33,290 bases of DNA from Streptomyces sp. MA5143a (GCF_900290235.1 NZ_OLMK01000082.1:1-33290); one strand, 5' to 3'. Numbered from the stretch's first letter, positions 6,820 through 14,750 are shown. The notes: generated from the letters alone by a model not told the origin. Numbers and translations are program-made.

Positions 6820-6906
6820 CGCTCAGACGGTTTCCGGGTTCGGCTGCACGCCACTGGTAGCCACGCCCAGGATCTCGCCCCGGCGCAGCCCGCAGCCGTC
6901 CGCCCT

Positions 6907-7845
6907 CTATCCCCGCACCCGGATGCGCAGAGCCTGGACGGACCACTCGAACGCCGGCGCCAGACTCTCCGGCGCCGACCAGCCGTTGATCACCGCGAGC
7001 AGCTGGACGTACCGCTCCCTGCGGGCGTCGTTCACGCTCTCCAGGCGGGCGAGCAGCCGACGGCGGAGTTCGACGTCGTCGGGGCGACCGAGGACGTGCG
7101 CGTAGTCGGCCGCGAGCGCCGCGACGATCGAATCGGCTTGGGGCGAGGCCGGGTCGATGCCGGACGTGAGGGCCGGACCGACCTGGTGGAAGACCGTTGC
7201 GGCAATGTCGCGGCGCAGCCTCATGGTGTCGCCCCGGGCCTGCTCGGCTGCCTGGTCCTCGGCCATCCGCCGCGCGCTGGCGCGGAAGTCCGGGTCCTGG
7301 GACAGCTCGGCCAACTCCACCCACGCCTGGATCTGCTCGGCCTCGGGGTTGTCAGGTAGTTCTGGAGTCATCGAGCGCTTGACGCCCGCGAATACGGGGT
7401 CTGCGCCGAGGCCGCCGAAGACGGCGTCGAGGAAATCGCCGATCAGACGTCGGCGTTCGTCCTCGGAGAGCTGGGCCAGCCTGTGCATGAGATTCGCCTC
7501 CTCAGGGGTGGACCCGCGGCTGGCCACTGTCGTCAGCACCGCTCGCCGCAGGCGCAGGGTGCGGATCTGCACTGCCAGGGCTTCGGCATGGGCCGAGGCA
7601 ACCTCCGGAAGTGAGAGCTCCCGGTCCATGACCTTCTGGATGAGGGGAAGACCCAGACCCAGGTCGCGCAGGGTTCGCACGAGGTCCAGACGTGCGGCGG
7701 CGTCGATGTCGTAGAGGCGGTAGCCACTGGGGCTGCGGTGGGTCGGCGCGACGATTCCGCGATCGGAGTAGAAGCGGATGGTCTTGACCGTGAGACCGGT
7801 CCGCCGGGCCAGCTCGCCGATCGAGTAGAGCGTTTCGCCGTCCAT
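6907..7845 (-). CDS. MerR-family transcriptional regulator with large C-terminal domain
   Basis: 312 residues. The N-terminal winged HTH is classic MerR: YSIGELARRTGLTVKTIRFYSDRG at about 7-30, then SPSGYRLYD and a dimerisation helix to about 115. The remaining 190 residues are alpha-helical, with no Cys cluster suited to metal sensing and no recognised ligand-binding family, so the inducer is unknown. MerR proteins usually twist promoters with an over-long spacer, and such a dyad lies just upstream of this gene, suggesting autoregulation. The start at 7845 matches the MerR N-terminal length. Confidence 0.88.
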   Translation of the reverse strand: MDGETLYSIGELARRTGLTVKTIRFYSDRGIVAPTHRSPSGYRLYDIDAAARLDLVRTLRDLGLGLPLIQKVMDRELSLPEVASAHAEALAVQIRTLRLRRAVLTTVASRGSTPEEANLMHRLAQLSEDERRRLIGDFLDAVFGGLGADPVFAGVKRSMTPELPDNPEAEQIQAWVELAELSQDPDFRASARRMAEDQAAEQARGDTMRLRRDIAATVFHQVGPALTSGIDPASPQADSIVAALAADYAHVLGRPDDVELRRRLLARLESVNDARRERYVQLLAVINGWSAPESLAPAFEWSVQALRIRVRG

Positions 7846-7853
7846 GCCCCCAC

Positions 7854-7884
7854 CATCGCGTCTCCCCCTACGGGAGACTCAAGC
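7854..7884 (-). promoter_or_regulatory. Candidate MerR-type operator/promoter with dyad in a 19-nt spacer
   Basis: On the minus strand, TTGAGT is followed by 19 nt and then GATGGT, 6 nt before the ATG. The interval contains a perfect dyad, gtctccc (7860-7866) and gggagac (7872-7878). A 19-nt spacer with internal dyad is the hallmark of MerR-controlled promoters. The -10 is poor, so this is tentative. Confidence 0.45.
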
Positions 7885-7961
7885 CCATTCGTGTGTCGGA
7901 GGCCGACCAGTCCCTGTCCACCGACCTCGACAACCGCTCTTCTGTCGGCCCTCCGATGCCT

Positions 7962-8006
7962 GAAAGCCCCCGGGGCGCGGCTTCGTTCGCGGCCCAGGGG
8001 CCTTCG
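7962..8006 (-). terminator. Imperfect GC-rich hairpin downstream of the acetyltransferase gene
   Basis: Arms around gaaagcccccggggcgcg and a partly complementary sequence ending ggccttc lie about 20-60 nt after the stop codon at 8022, read leftward. The pairing has several mismatches and no U-tract. Confidence 0.35.
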
Positions 8007-8021
8007 GCGAGGTGCCCGACC

Positions 8022-8891
8022 CTACGAGGTGACGTACGTGAAGTCGTGTACCGCGATGTCGGTGAGGCGGACGTAGCCGAGGCGTTGGTAGAGGGCGTTG
8101 CTCGTGGGGTTGGCGGCGTTGGTGTAGAGGACCACGTCCGTGGCGCCCGCGGCCAGGGCGGCTCGGCTCACCTCCGTCGTCACCGCCGCCCCGTAGCCGC
8201 GGCCGCGGAGGTGGGCCGGGGTGTAGACCGGGTCCACCCGGGCCATGCCGGCGACCATCGGGTTCACGCCCGCCATGGAGACGGGGGTGCCGTCCGGGGC
8301 CTCCCAGTACGTGTACCGCTTCTCGGCGAAGCGGGTGTCCGCCCACGTCGCCGCGTCGATCGTGACGTCCTCCTCGACGTCCGCCGCGAACTCACGGCAC
8401 CACCGCATGAGGTGCTCCTGGTCCTTCTCGCCCACGAGCCGGCCCCGGCCCTCCGGGTGCGGGTCCGGTGGCGTGAGCGTGCCCAGCCGGTACAGGTGGA
8501 GCCGGACACGGCTCGCCGCCGTCGCGCCCGTGCGCCTCCGCCACGCCTCCGTGAACGCCGCGATCGTGTCCTCGTCAGCCGTGATGGCCGGCAGGGACCG
8601 GTCCATCGCGGTCAGGCGGGCCGCGAGGCTGTCGGCCTGCTCCGGGGTGAGCGACGTGACGTTCATACCGCGGGACGGGAAGCGGTAGAACGTGGCCTCC
8701 ACCTCACCCCCTCGCTCCAGCCGGCCGAAGACGGGGAACTGGCCCTCGTACGCGGCCGCCCCGAGCGTGCGGAGCTTCTCCGTCACCGAGAGCTGTGTGG
8801 TGTGCAGGGCGGGGCGCGAGCGCAGGAACTCTCCGGCTCGCGCGAGGAATTCGTCGACGTCTTCAGTGAGGTGCCAGTCATCCGGACGCAT
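8022..8891 (-). CDS. GNAT-family N-acetyltransferase
   Basis: 289 residues. The acetyl-CoA-binding GNAT core is in the C-terminal half: MARVDPVYTPAHLRGRGYG gives the beta4 strand and the R-G-x-G-Y-G pyrophosphate loop. It is followed by VVLYTNAANPTSNALYQRLGY, a typical GNAT end. The N-terminal 150 residues form a second, weaker GNAT-like half, as in many Streptomyces two-domain acetyltransferases. The substrate is unknown. It is transcribed in the same direction as the MerR gene, 176 nt upstream of it, so the two may be functionally linked, but spacing and the hairpin argue for separate transcripts. Confidence 0.85.
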   Translation of the reverse strand: MRPDDWHLTEDVDEFLARAGEFLRSRPALHTTQLSVTEKLRTLGAAAYEGQFPVFGRLERGGEVEATFYRFPSRGMNVTSLTPEQADSLAARLTAMDRSLPAITADEDTIAAFTEAWRRRTGATAASRVRLHLYRLGTLTPPDPHPEGRGRLVGEKDQEHLMRWCREFAADVEEDVTIDAATWADTRFAEKRYTYWEAPDGTPVSMAGVNPMVAGMARVDPVYTPAHLRGRGYGAAVTTEVSRAALAAGATDVVLYTNAANPTSNALYQRLGYVRLTDIAVHDFTYVTS

Positions 8892-9105
8892 GCCTCATGA
8901 TCTCGGATGGCCTCGGCCGCGGGGAGGCGGATGAGCGGAAATCGGCCGGCCGCAGCATCTGTGCGGGGGTGATTCAGACCAACGTCAGCGGCACCGGGTG
9001 TACCTCGTCCGCCCTGTGGCCGGTGCGTTCGTGGATGGGGGCCCGTCCATCGGACAGGCCCCTCGTTCCTCACACCTCACCCGTACGAGCGCGACCGCCT
9101 GCCGC

Positions 9106-9267
9106 TCAGCCGCACTGGCACGGGTTGCCGGACTGGCACCCGCATCCACAGCCGGACCCGCAGCCGCAGGCGCCGAACAGGGGCAGGGACTTGATGTCGG
9201 CGGGCTGCTGGGTGTCCCGTGTCCGTGTCGGGTCGGGCGTACTGGGGCTGGCGGGGGATTCGGCCAT
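9106..9267 (-). CDS. Cys-rich mini-protein upstream-adjacent to phoU
   Basis: 53 residues from the ATG at 9267, which has an excellent GAGGAGGG site 5 nt upstream; two upstream in-frame Mets lack one. The first 30 residues are polar and disordered (Ser, Pro, Thr). The C-terminal 20 contain seven Cys in CGCG/CGCGC/PCQCG spacing with only Gly, Ser, Gln, Asn and Pro between. That is the look of a metal-binding or lipid-modified tail; there is no signal peptide. I recall similar small proteins in streptomycete genomes but no function. It lies 150 bp downstream of phoU on the same strand and could be read from the phoU promoter. Confidence 0.7.
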   Translation of the reverse strand: MAESPASPSTPDPTRTRDTQQPADIKSLPLFGACGCGSGCGCGCQSGNPCQCG

Positions 9268-9416
9268 GGTCCCTCCTCGAAGGCTGGTGCCTGTGCCCAT
9301 TGGATGCCCCATTCCATGACGTTTCAGCCGGGCGCATCAACGGCGCACAGAGGCGTCCGTACGCCCGGCGGAGGCGCCACGCGCCCACCTTCAGTCACGC
9401 TCCCAGCCCCGGGGCC

Positions 9417-10106
9417 CTACGCCCCCTCGACCCCCGTCACCGGCTGGATGTCGGCCTGCAGGTCGTCCGCGTGTTCGCCGGTCACCAGGTACACCACCCG
9501 CTTGGCCACGGACACCGCGTGGTCCGCGAAGCGCTCGTAGTAGCGGCCGAGGAGGGTGACGTCGACGGCGGTCTCGATGCCGTGCTTCCAGCGGTCGTCC
9601 ATCAGGTGCTGGAAGAGCGTGCGGTGGAGGAGGTCCATCGCGTCGTCGTCCTGCTCCAGCTGGAGCGCCAGGTCGACGTCCTTGGTGATGATGACCTCGG
9701 CGGCCTTGGCCATGAGCCGCTGCGCGAGCTGGCCCATCTCCAGGATCGTGGCGTGGAGGTCGCGCGGGACCGCACGCTCGGGGAAACGCAGCCGGGTGAG
9801 CTTCGCCACGTGCTGGGCGAGGTCGCCGGAGCGCTCCAGGTCGGCGGACATGCGCAGCGAGGTCACGACGATACGGAGGTCCGTGGCGACCGGCTGCTGC
9901 CGGGCCAGCAGCGCTATCGCGCGGGCCTCCAGGTCGTGCTGGAGGTCGTCGACCTTCTGGTCGGCCTCGATCACGCTCTCCGCCAGCTTCAGGTCGGCGT
10001 CGAGGATCGCCGTCGTGGCGCGTCCGATCGCCGACCCCACCAGTCGGGCCATCTCGACCAGGCCCTCACCGATCGAGTCAAGTTCCTCGTGGTACGCGTC
10101 CCGCAT
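9417..10106 (-). CDS. phoU: Phosphate signalling regulator PhoU
   Basis: 229 residues, the usual PhoU length, forming two three-helix bundles. It begins MRDAYHEELDSIGEGL and carries the repeated metal-binding signatures: EADQKVDDLQ in the first bundle, with SADLERSGDLAQHV, and the second-bundle equivalent LLGRYYERFADHA. PhoU proteins restrain the phosphate-sensing histidine kinase and influence high-affinity phosphate uptake. It is divergent from phoR-phoP, with a 574-bp intergenic region that contains a PHO box oriented toward phoU. The start at 10106 follows a GAGAGGGA site. Confidence 0.95.
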   Translation of the reverse strand: MRDAYHEELDSIGEGLVEMARLVGSAIGRATTAILDADLKLAESVIEADQKVDDLQHDLEARAIALLARQQPVATDLRIVVTSLRMSADLERSGDLAQHVAKLTRLRFPERAVPRDLHATILEMGQLAQRLMAKAAEVIITKDVDLALQLEQDDDAMDLLHRTLFQHLMDDRWKHGIETAVDVTLLGRYYERFADHAVSVAKRVVYLVTGEHADDLQADIQPVTGVEGA

Positions 10107-10162
10107 CAGGGTGTCCCTCTCTTACGTGCGTCTGCTCGTGGGTTTCCGAAAAGGCCGTGCCC

Positions 10163-10440
10163 GAAAGCCGTGCCGCCACACCGACGGTCGTGCTCCCATT
10201 CTCCGGAAGCCGTGCCGTCCCTGGGCGATGGCCGCCCTCCGTCCGTCCCGGAAGCCGTACCGCCCTCGGCGATGGCCGTCCTCCGTGCCCGGAGCCGTGC
10301 CACCACCCGGTGGTGCCCGCGGCCCTCCGTGCCCGGAAGTCGTACCACCACCCGGCGATGGCGCCCTCCGTGCCCGGAAGCCGTACCGCCCTGTCGGCGA
10401 CGGACGGGTTCCGCTTCCGGGGTGGAAGCCGTGCCGTGCC
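10163..10440. repeat. Seven-copy degenerate repeat upstream of phoU
   Basis: The core cggaagccgt(g/a)cc recurs with starts at 10163, 10205, 10250, 10291, 10335, 10376 and 10424, giving a period of 41-48 bp. Between cores, (c)ggcgatggccgtcctccgtgcc also recurs. The array sits in what would be the long 5' leader of phoU if transcription begins near the PHO box. Function unknown. Confidence 0.7.
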
Positions 10441-10574
10441 GTCGCATCGCCGGCCGCCATGCCCGTGCGAAGGCGCGGCCGCCGTTCCGCCGGGCCGGAG
10501 CGGATGCCGGCCCGGGGGGCCCGGATGAACCCCACGCTCCCACGTTCCGACCCGTACGCGTCCGTTTCCGCCAT

Positions 10575-10607
10575 CCCAAATGAACCATCACTGGCTCCAA
10601 GGTGAAC
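10575..10607 (-). promoter_or_regulatory. PHO box (PhoP operator) in the phoU/phoR intergenic region
   Basis: On the minus strand there are two 11-bp direct-repeat units, gttcaccttgg (10597-10607) and gttcatttggg (10575-10585). They are separated by an exactly 11-bp more divergent unit (10586-10596). This matches the Streptomyces PHO-box pattern of GTTCAYC-type 11-mers bound by phosphorylated PhoP, and published work on S. coelicolor places PhoP sites in this same intergenic region. It probably controls phoU and autoregulates phoRP. Confidence 0.8.
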
Positions 10608-10668
10608 TCTGGGCGACGAGTGTTCGAGGTCGCCCTTCGAGCGCTGTGGGGATGTCCGACCTCGTGCC

Positions 10669-10674
10669 TAACCT
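10669..10674 (+). promoter_or_regulatory. -10 hexamer TAACCT of phoR, predicted leaderless
   Basis: TAACCT is 6 nt before the phoR ATG, and no Shine-Dalgarno sequence is present. A leaderless phoRP transcript agrees with what I recall from S. coelicolor. Confidence 0.6.
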
Positions 10675-10680
10675 GGACGC

Positions 10681-11937
10681 ATGGACGTGAACGCGGCGGT
10701 CGCCGCAGCGGCGGCGATCGCCGGTGTACTCACCGGTGTCATCGCCATGCTGGCGTTCCGCTTCAGCGAGCGGGAGCAGAAGCGTCCGACCAGGACCTCC
10801 CTGCACACCGACCCGGTGCTGCCGCCCGGCGTGGACACCGTGCTCTCCGTGCTCCGCTCCTCCGCCGTGGTGCTCGACGAGGGCGACGGCGTCGTCAAGG
10901 CGAGCTCCGCCGCCTACTCCCTGGGGCTGGTGCGCGGTGGGAAGCTCACCATCGAACCGATGCTCCAGATGGCGCGCGACACCCGCCGCGACGGGGAGAT
11001 ACGCCAGGTCGAGCTGGATCTGCCCCGGCGCGGCACCGGACGCGGCGAGGCCCTCGCGGTCTCCGCGCGCGTCGCCCCGCTGGGCTCCCGGCTCGTGCTG
11101 CTCCTCGTCGAGGACCTCACCGAGGCCCGTCGCATAGAAGCGGTACGCCGCGACTTCGTGGCGAACGTGAGCCATGAGCTGAAGACCCCGGTCGGCGCCC
11201 TGTCTCTCCTCTCGGAGGCCGTCATGGGCGCCAGCGACGACCCGGAGGCGGTGGAACGCTTCGCCGGGCGGATGCAGATCGAGGCCACCCGGCTCACCAA
11301 CCTGGTGCAGGAGCTCATCGACCTCTCCCGCGTGCAGAACGACGACCCGCTGGAGGACGCCGAGTCCGTACGGGTGGACGAGCTGGTCGCCGAGGCCGTC
11401 GACCGCTGCCGCCACCAGGCCGGCGCCAAGCAGATCACCATCGCCGCCGGCGGCACCGCCGCGCTGAAGGTGTGGGGCCATCGTGGCCAGCTCGCCGCGG
11501 CCCTCGGCAACCTCGTCGAGAACGCCGTCAACTACTCCCCGGCCCGCACCCGCGTCGGCATCGCCGCGCGCAGGGTGTCCGCGCACGGCGGGGACCTCAT
11601 CGAGATCTCCGTGACCGACCAGGGCATCGGCATCTCCGACAAGGACAAGGAGCGCATCTTCGAGCGCTTCTACCGCGTGGACCCGGCCCGCTCCCGCCAG
11701 ACCGGCGGCACGGGTCTCGGACTCGCGATCGTCAAGCACGTGGCGGCCTCGCACGGCGGGCAGGTCACGGTGTGGAGCTCCGAAGGCCAGGGCTCCACGT
11801 TCACCCTCAGGCTGCCGGAGGCGGGCGCGTCCCGCGACCGCGCCACGCACCACCCGGACCTCGACGACGAGGACGGACAACCACACACCGAGTCATCCCC
11901 GTACGCATCGCATCCCGCCCCGGAGGTCCTTCCGTGA
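10681..11937 (+). CDS. phoR: Sensor histidine kinase PhoR (SenX3-like)
   Basis: 418 residues. One N-terminal transmembrane helix (about 8-26) is followed by a PAS-like sensor region (about 50-145), with no large extracellular loop, as in SenX3. The phospho-acceptor is H165 in SHELKTP. ATP-binding motifs are the N-box around N281 (NLVENAVNYS), G1 at 313-317 (DQGIG), the F-box FERFYR and G2 GTGLGL at 343-348. The tail is Asp/His-rich and variable. PhoR phosphorylates PhoP on phosphate starvation. The stop overlaps the phoP start (GTGA), so the two are translationally coupled. Confidence 0.95.
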   Translation: MDVNAAVAAAAAIAGVLTGVIAMLAFRFSEREQKRPTRTSLHTDPVLPPGVDTVLSVLRSSAVVLDEGDGVVKASSAAYSLGLVRGGKLTIEPMLQMARDTRRDGEIRQVELDLPRRGTGRGEALAVSARVAPLGSRLVLLLVEDLTEARRIEAVRRDFVANVSHELKTPVGALSLLSEAVMGASDDPEAVERFAGRMQIEATRLTNLVQELIDLSRVQNDDPLEDAESVRVDELVAEAVDRCRHQAGAKQITIAAGGTAALKVWGHRGQLAAALGNLVENAVNYSPARTRVGIAARRVSAHGGDLIEISVTDQGIGISDKDKERIFERFYRVDPARSRQTGGTGLGLAIVKHVAASHGGQVTVWSSEGQGSTFTLRLPEAGASRDRATHHPDLDDEDGQPHTESSPYASHPAPEVLP

Positions 11938-12614
11938 CCCGAGTGCTCGTCGTCGAGGACGAGGAGTCCTTCTCCGACGCCCTGTCCTACATGCTCCGCA
12001 AGGAGGGCTTCGAGGTCGCCATCGCGACCACCGGGCCCGACGGACTCGACGAGTTCGAGCGCAACGGCGCCGACCTCGTCCTCCTCGACCTGATGCTGCC
12101 CGGTCTGCCCGGCACCGAGGTCTGCCGTCAGCTGCGCAGCCGCTCCAACGTCCCGGTGATCATGGTCACGGCCAAGGACAGCGAGATCGACAAGGTCGTG
12201 GGCCTGGAAATAGGAGCCGACGACTATGTCACCAAGCCCTTCTCCTCGCGTGAGCTCGTCGCCCGTATCCGGGCCGTACTGCGCCGCCGCGGCGAGCCCG
12301 AGGAGGTCACCCCGGCCGCGCTGGAGGCCGGTCCGGTCCGTATGGACGTCGACCGTCACGTGGTCACCGTTTCCGGCTCCAAGGTCGACCTCCCCCTCAA
12401 GGAGTTCGACCTGCTCGAGATGCTGCTGCGCAACGCGGGCCGCGTGCTGACCCGTATGCAGCTCATCGACCGTGTCTGGGGCGCCGACTACGTGGGTGAC
12501 ACCAAGACCCTCGACGTCCACGTCAAGCGCCTCCGCGCCAAGATCGAGCCGGACCCGGGCGCCCCGAGATACCTGGTCACGGTCCGCGGCCTCGGCTACA
12601 AGTTCGAGCCCTAA
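11934..12614 (+). CDS. phoP: Response regulator PhoP (OmpR/PhoB family)
   Basis: 226 residues from the GTG at 11934, preceded by GGAGG and overlapping the phoR stop by 4 nt; an open frame continues far upstream but lies inside phoR. The receiver domain has acidic residues E8-D9, phospho-acceptor D52 (LLDLMLPG), and K101 in YVTKPF. The winged-helix DNA-binding domain starts near residue 125, with LPLKEFDLLEMLL and the recognition-helix segment TLDVHVKRLRAKIE, ending RGLGYKFEP. It is the master regulator of phosphate-starvation genes and, in streptomycetes, represses antibiotic production under phosphate sufficiency control. A strong terminator follows 16 nt after the stop. Confidence 0.96.
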   Translation: MTRVLVVEDEESFSDALSYMLRKEGFEVAIATTGPDGLDEFERNGADLVLLDLMLPGLPGTEVCRQLRSRSNVPVIMVTAKDSEIDKVVGLEIGADDYVTKPFSSRELVARIRAVLRRRGEPEEVTPAALEAGPVRMDVDRHVVTVSGSKVDLPLKEFDLLEMLLRNAGRVLTRMQLIDRVWGADYVGDTKTLDVHVKRLRAKIEPDPGAPRYLVTVRGLGYKFEP

Positions 12615-12630
12615 GTCATAACCGGTGACA

Positions 12631-12674
12631 ACGCCGAAGGGCGGCACCCCACGTGGGGTGCCGCCCTTCGGCGT
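12631..12674. terminator. Perfect 20-bp hairpin between phoP and the lipoprotein gene
   Basis: The arms at 12631-12650 and 12655-12674 are exactly complementary with loop acgt, and lie between convergent genes. It should act in both directions. Confidence 0.85.
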
Positions 12675-12699
12675 GTGTCGCGCGTTGTGTGTACGGCGC

Positions 12700-13383
12700 T
12701 CAGTGGCTGGAGGCGGACGGCGAGCCGGAGGAACCGGCGGCGGCGCCCTCCTCCTCGGCGGCGCCCTCCTCCTCGGCGGCGCCCTCCTCCGGCGAGCCGG
12801 AGGGGGACGGCGAGCCGGAGGCCTTGTCCGACGGGCTCGGGCTGGTGACCGGGGCCTCGGGGATGTCGCTCGGGCCCCACTTCTCGAAGTAGTGCTCGGC
12901 GGGGACGACGAAGGCGCGCAGGCTCACGTCACCGGTCTCGCTGAAGGTGAAGGTGACCTTCTGGGCGTTGCCGTTCTGCACGGAGGAGCCGATGTCCGAC
13001 AGGACGGCGGAGGCGTTGCCCTCGCCGCCGAGGATCACGGAGCCGCCGGCCGGGACGACGAGCTTGCCGCCCTTGCCCTCGCCCTTGACGGGGGTGACCT
13101 CGGCGGCGCCGGCACCGTCCACGGTGACGGAGTCCAGCGTCTGGTCGGTGGTGGAGTTGTTGAACAGGGTCGCGGAGACGACCGCCGGGCCCTTGGCCGC
13201 GGCGTCCGGCTGGGTGACCACGATCGCGTTCTGGATCTTGATGTCCCCGACGGTCGTCGCCGCGTTGTCCGGCTTGACCTGGAGCGTCTGGGCGTTGCTG
13301 CCGGCGCTGCACGCGGCGAGCGAGGCGATCGAGAACGCGAGGGCGGCGGCGGCGAGCGTGCCGCGTCGAAGGCTGCTGCTCAC
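12700..13383 (-). CDS. Secreted lipoprotein, PCu(A)C/DUF461-like
   Basis: 227 residues from the GTG at 13383, preceded by AAGGAG. The signal peptide ends in the lipobox LAAC with lipidated C25. A beta-sandwich domain (about 45-175) follows, with IQNAIVVTQP, ALFNNST and VPAGGSVILGG, reminiscent of copper-chaperone PCu(A)C proteins. The Met/His copper ligands of that family are not obvious, so copper binding is not shown. The C-terminus is a low-complexity Ser/Pro/Glu/Ala tail with an 18-bp DNA tandem repeat. It is convergent with phoP and transcribed divergently from carD. The role is likely at the outer face of the membrane. Confidence 0.8.
   Translation of the reverse strand: MSSSLRRGTLAAAALAFSIASLAACSAGSNAQTLQVKPDNAATTVGDIKIQNAIVVTQPDAAAKGPAVVSATLFNNSTTDQTLDSVTVDGAGAAEVTPVKGEGKGGKLVVPAGGSVILGGEGNASAVLSDIGSSVQNGNAQKVTFTFSETGDVSLRAFVVPAEHYFEKWGPSDIPEAPVTSPSPSDKASGSPSPSGSPEEGAAEEEGAAEEEGAAAGSSGSPSASSH
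12739..12790. repeat. 18-bp tandem repeat in the lipoprotein tail (2.9 copies)
   Basis: The unit ggcggcgccctcctcctc occurs at 12739-12756, 12757-12774 and partly at 12775-12790. It encodes the repeated EEGAAE block. The copies are nearly exact, so copy number may vary between strains. Confidence 0.8.
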
Positions 13384-14034
13384 GGCGGCGGCAACTCCTT
13401 GAACGTGGGCGATACGTGATCGGTAGCGGGCTTAGGTTACCGAGCCGCCCCATCACGGCCGCACCCGACCCTCCCCAAGTGCCCCGCGAGTCACCGGAAG
13501 CAATTGAGGGACGGTCACCCCGCGCGCTCGTCCGGCATTCACATAACCTCCTTCGATCCCTTCCGCGCCGCGCCTCGATTTTCGACGAGGAATGCGGACG
13601 GCCGCGAAAAATCGATCAGCCGCCAGAACCCCCCGGAACCCCTCCGGAACCCCTCCAGAACGGCAGCGGAACCCCTCTGGAACACGATCCGGTAACGGCG
13701 GAACATCTCCGGGAGATCGAACTCCTTGATCAATTCCGGATTCGTCTCGTACCCGACTCCGCCCACCGAACGGAGTAACGGAAGTCGCACACTTGGAGTA
13801 GGACAAAGTAGGACGTTCGGACAGTTGGGGAGCCCTCCGGATAGGTGTAACGTGCGCGTTTCGCTCCGCCCGGAGAGCCGCTCCCACCTGCGAATACCCG
13901 CCCCCGTTCGCCCCTCGCAGCACGTTCCTGTCGCTGTTGTCAAGCCCCGAGATATGCCCTGACCTGCGAAAACGCCATTCAGAACACGCCGTATCCGTGT
14001 TACCCTGGATAGCCACGGAAGGGGTACCTGTCAC
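13384..14034. other. Divergent intergenic region lipoprotein/carD with short repeats
   Basis: No gene is supported in these 651 bp. A cluster of c(c)ggaacccct(c) units lies at 13623-13683, four to five copies of about 10-11 bp. The carD promoter is at the right end, and the lipoprotein ribosome site at the left end. Confidence 0.55.
13978..14006 (+). promoter_or_regulatory. Candidate carD promoter
   Basis: TTCAGA (13978-13983) and TACCCT (14001-14006) are separated by 17 nt, matching a housekeeping (HrdB-type) promoter. A GGAAGGGG ribosome site at 14016-14023 precedes the ATG at 14035. Confidence 0.55.
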
Positions 14035-14517
14035 ATGACGTTCAAGGTTGGCGACACCGTGGTCTATCCCCATCACGGGGCCGCGCTGATCGAGGCCATC
14101 GAAACTCGCCAGATCAAAGGCGTGGACAAGACCTACTTGGTGCTCAAGGTCGCCCAGGGTGACCTGACGGTGCGCGTACCGGCGGACAATGCGGAGTTCG
14201 TGGGTGTGCGTGACGTGGTCGGTCAGGACGGCCTGGATCGGGTCTTCGAGGTGCTGCGCGCACCGTACGCCGAAGAGCCCACGAACTGGTCGCGTCGCTA
14301 CAAGGCAAACCTGGAGAAGCTCGCCTCCGGCGACGTCATCAAGGTCGCGGAAGTAGTCCGTGACCTGTGGCGTCGTGAGCGTGAGCGCGGACTGTCCGCC
14401 GGTGAGAAGCGCATGCTCGCCAAGGCCCGACAGATCCTGGTGAGCGAGCTCGCCCTCGCGGAGAACACCAACGAGGACAAGGCCGAGGCCCTGCTCGACG
14501 AGGTCCTCGCGTCCTGA
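14035..14517 (+). CDS. carD: RNA polymerase-binding transcription factor CarD
   Basis: 160 residues, the typical actinobacterial length. The N-terminal Tudor-like RNAP-interaction domain (MTFKVGDTVVYPHHGAA onward) binds the RNAP beta subunit. The C-terminal helical domain contains the conserved W85 (TNWSRRYKANLEKL), which wedges into the upstream edge of the transcription bubble. CarD stabilises open complexes, especially at rRNA promoters. The gene precedes ispD, as in other actinobacteria, with a 280-bp gap that makes a separate ispD promoter possible. Confidence 0.97.
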   Translation: MTFKVGDTVVYPHHGAALIEAIETRQIKGVDKTYLVLKVAQGDLTVRVPADNAEFVGVRDVVGQDGLDRVFEVLRAPYAEEPTNWSRRYKANLEKLASGDVIKVAEVVRDLWRRERERGLSAGEKRMLAKARQILVSELALAENTNEDKAEALLDEVLAS

Positions 14518-14676
14518 ACTGACTGAGGCAGGCAGCCAGCCCGCTCAGCCGCTCAGCGCAGCACAGTAAATGCCGCGGTGCCCGATGACGTGTGTATTGT
14601 CGCCGGGCGCTGCGGCATGTTCGTACCCGGCCACGGAACCGGATGCCGTACGACGGGGCGGAGTCCCCGATACTTG

Positions 14677-14750
14677 GCGTGCCGGGCCCGGGCAGCTGGC
14701 TCGACCAGATGTCACGGAAGGGTCCGGTCAAGATGTCGCGCCCGGCACGC
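14677..14750. repeat. Long-loop inverted repeat between carD and ispD
   Basis: gcgtgccgggc (14677-14687) and its exact complement (14740-14750) are separated by 52 nt, immediately upstream of the ispD leader. It may be a carD terminator or leader structure; nothing else is visible in the gap. Confidence 0.35.

Noticed and set aside
10163..10440. CRISPR array considered for the repeats upstream of phoU
   Set aside because: Repeats are degenerate, spacers resemble one another, and no cas genes are present anywhere in the window.
10588..11886. Long minus-strand open frame opposite phoR
   Set aside because: It is the complement of a gene with complete histidine-kinase motifs; high-GC DNA keeps the opposite frame open.
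13416..13778. 120-codon frame in the lipoprotein/carD intergenic region
   Set aside because: Its middle is translated short repeats (PPEPPGTPPEP-like); no protein signature.
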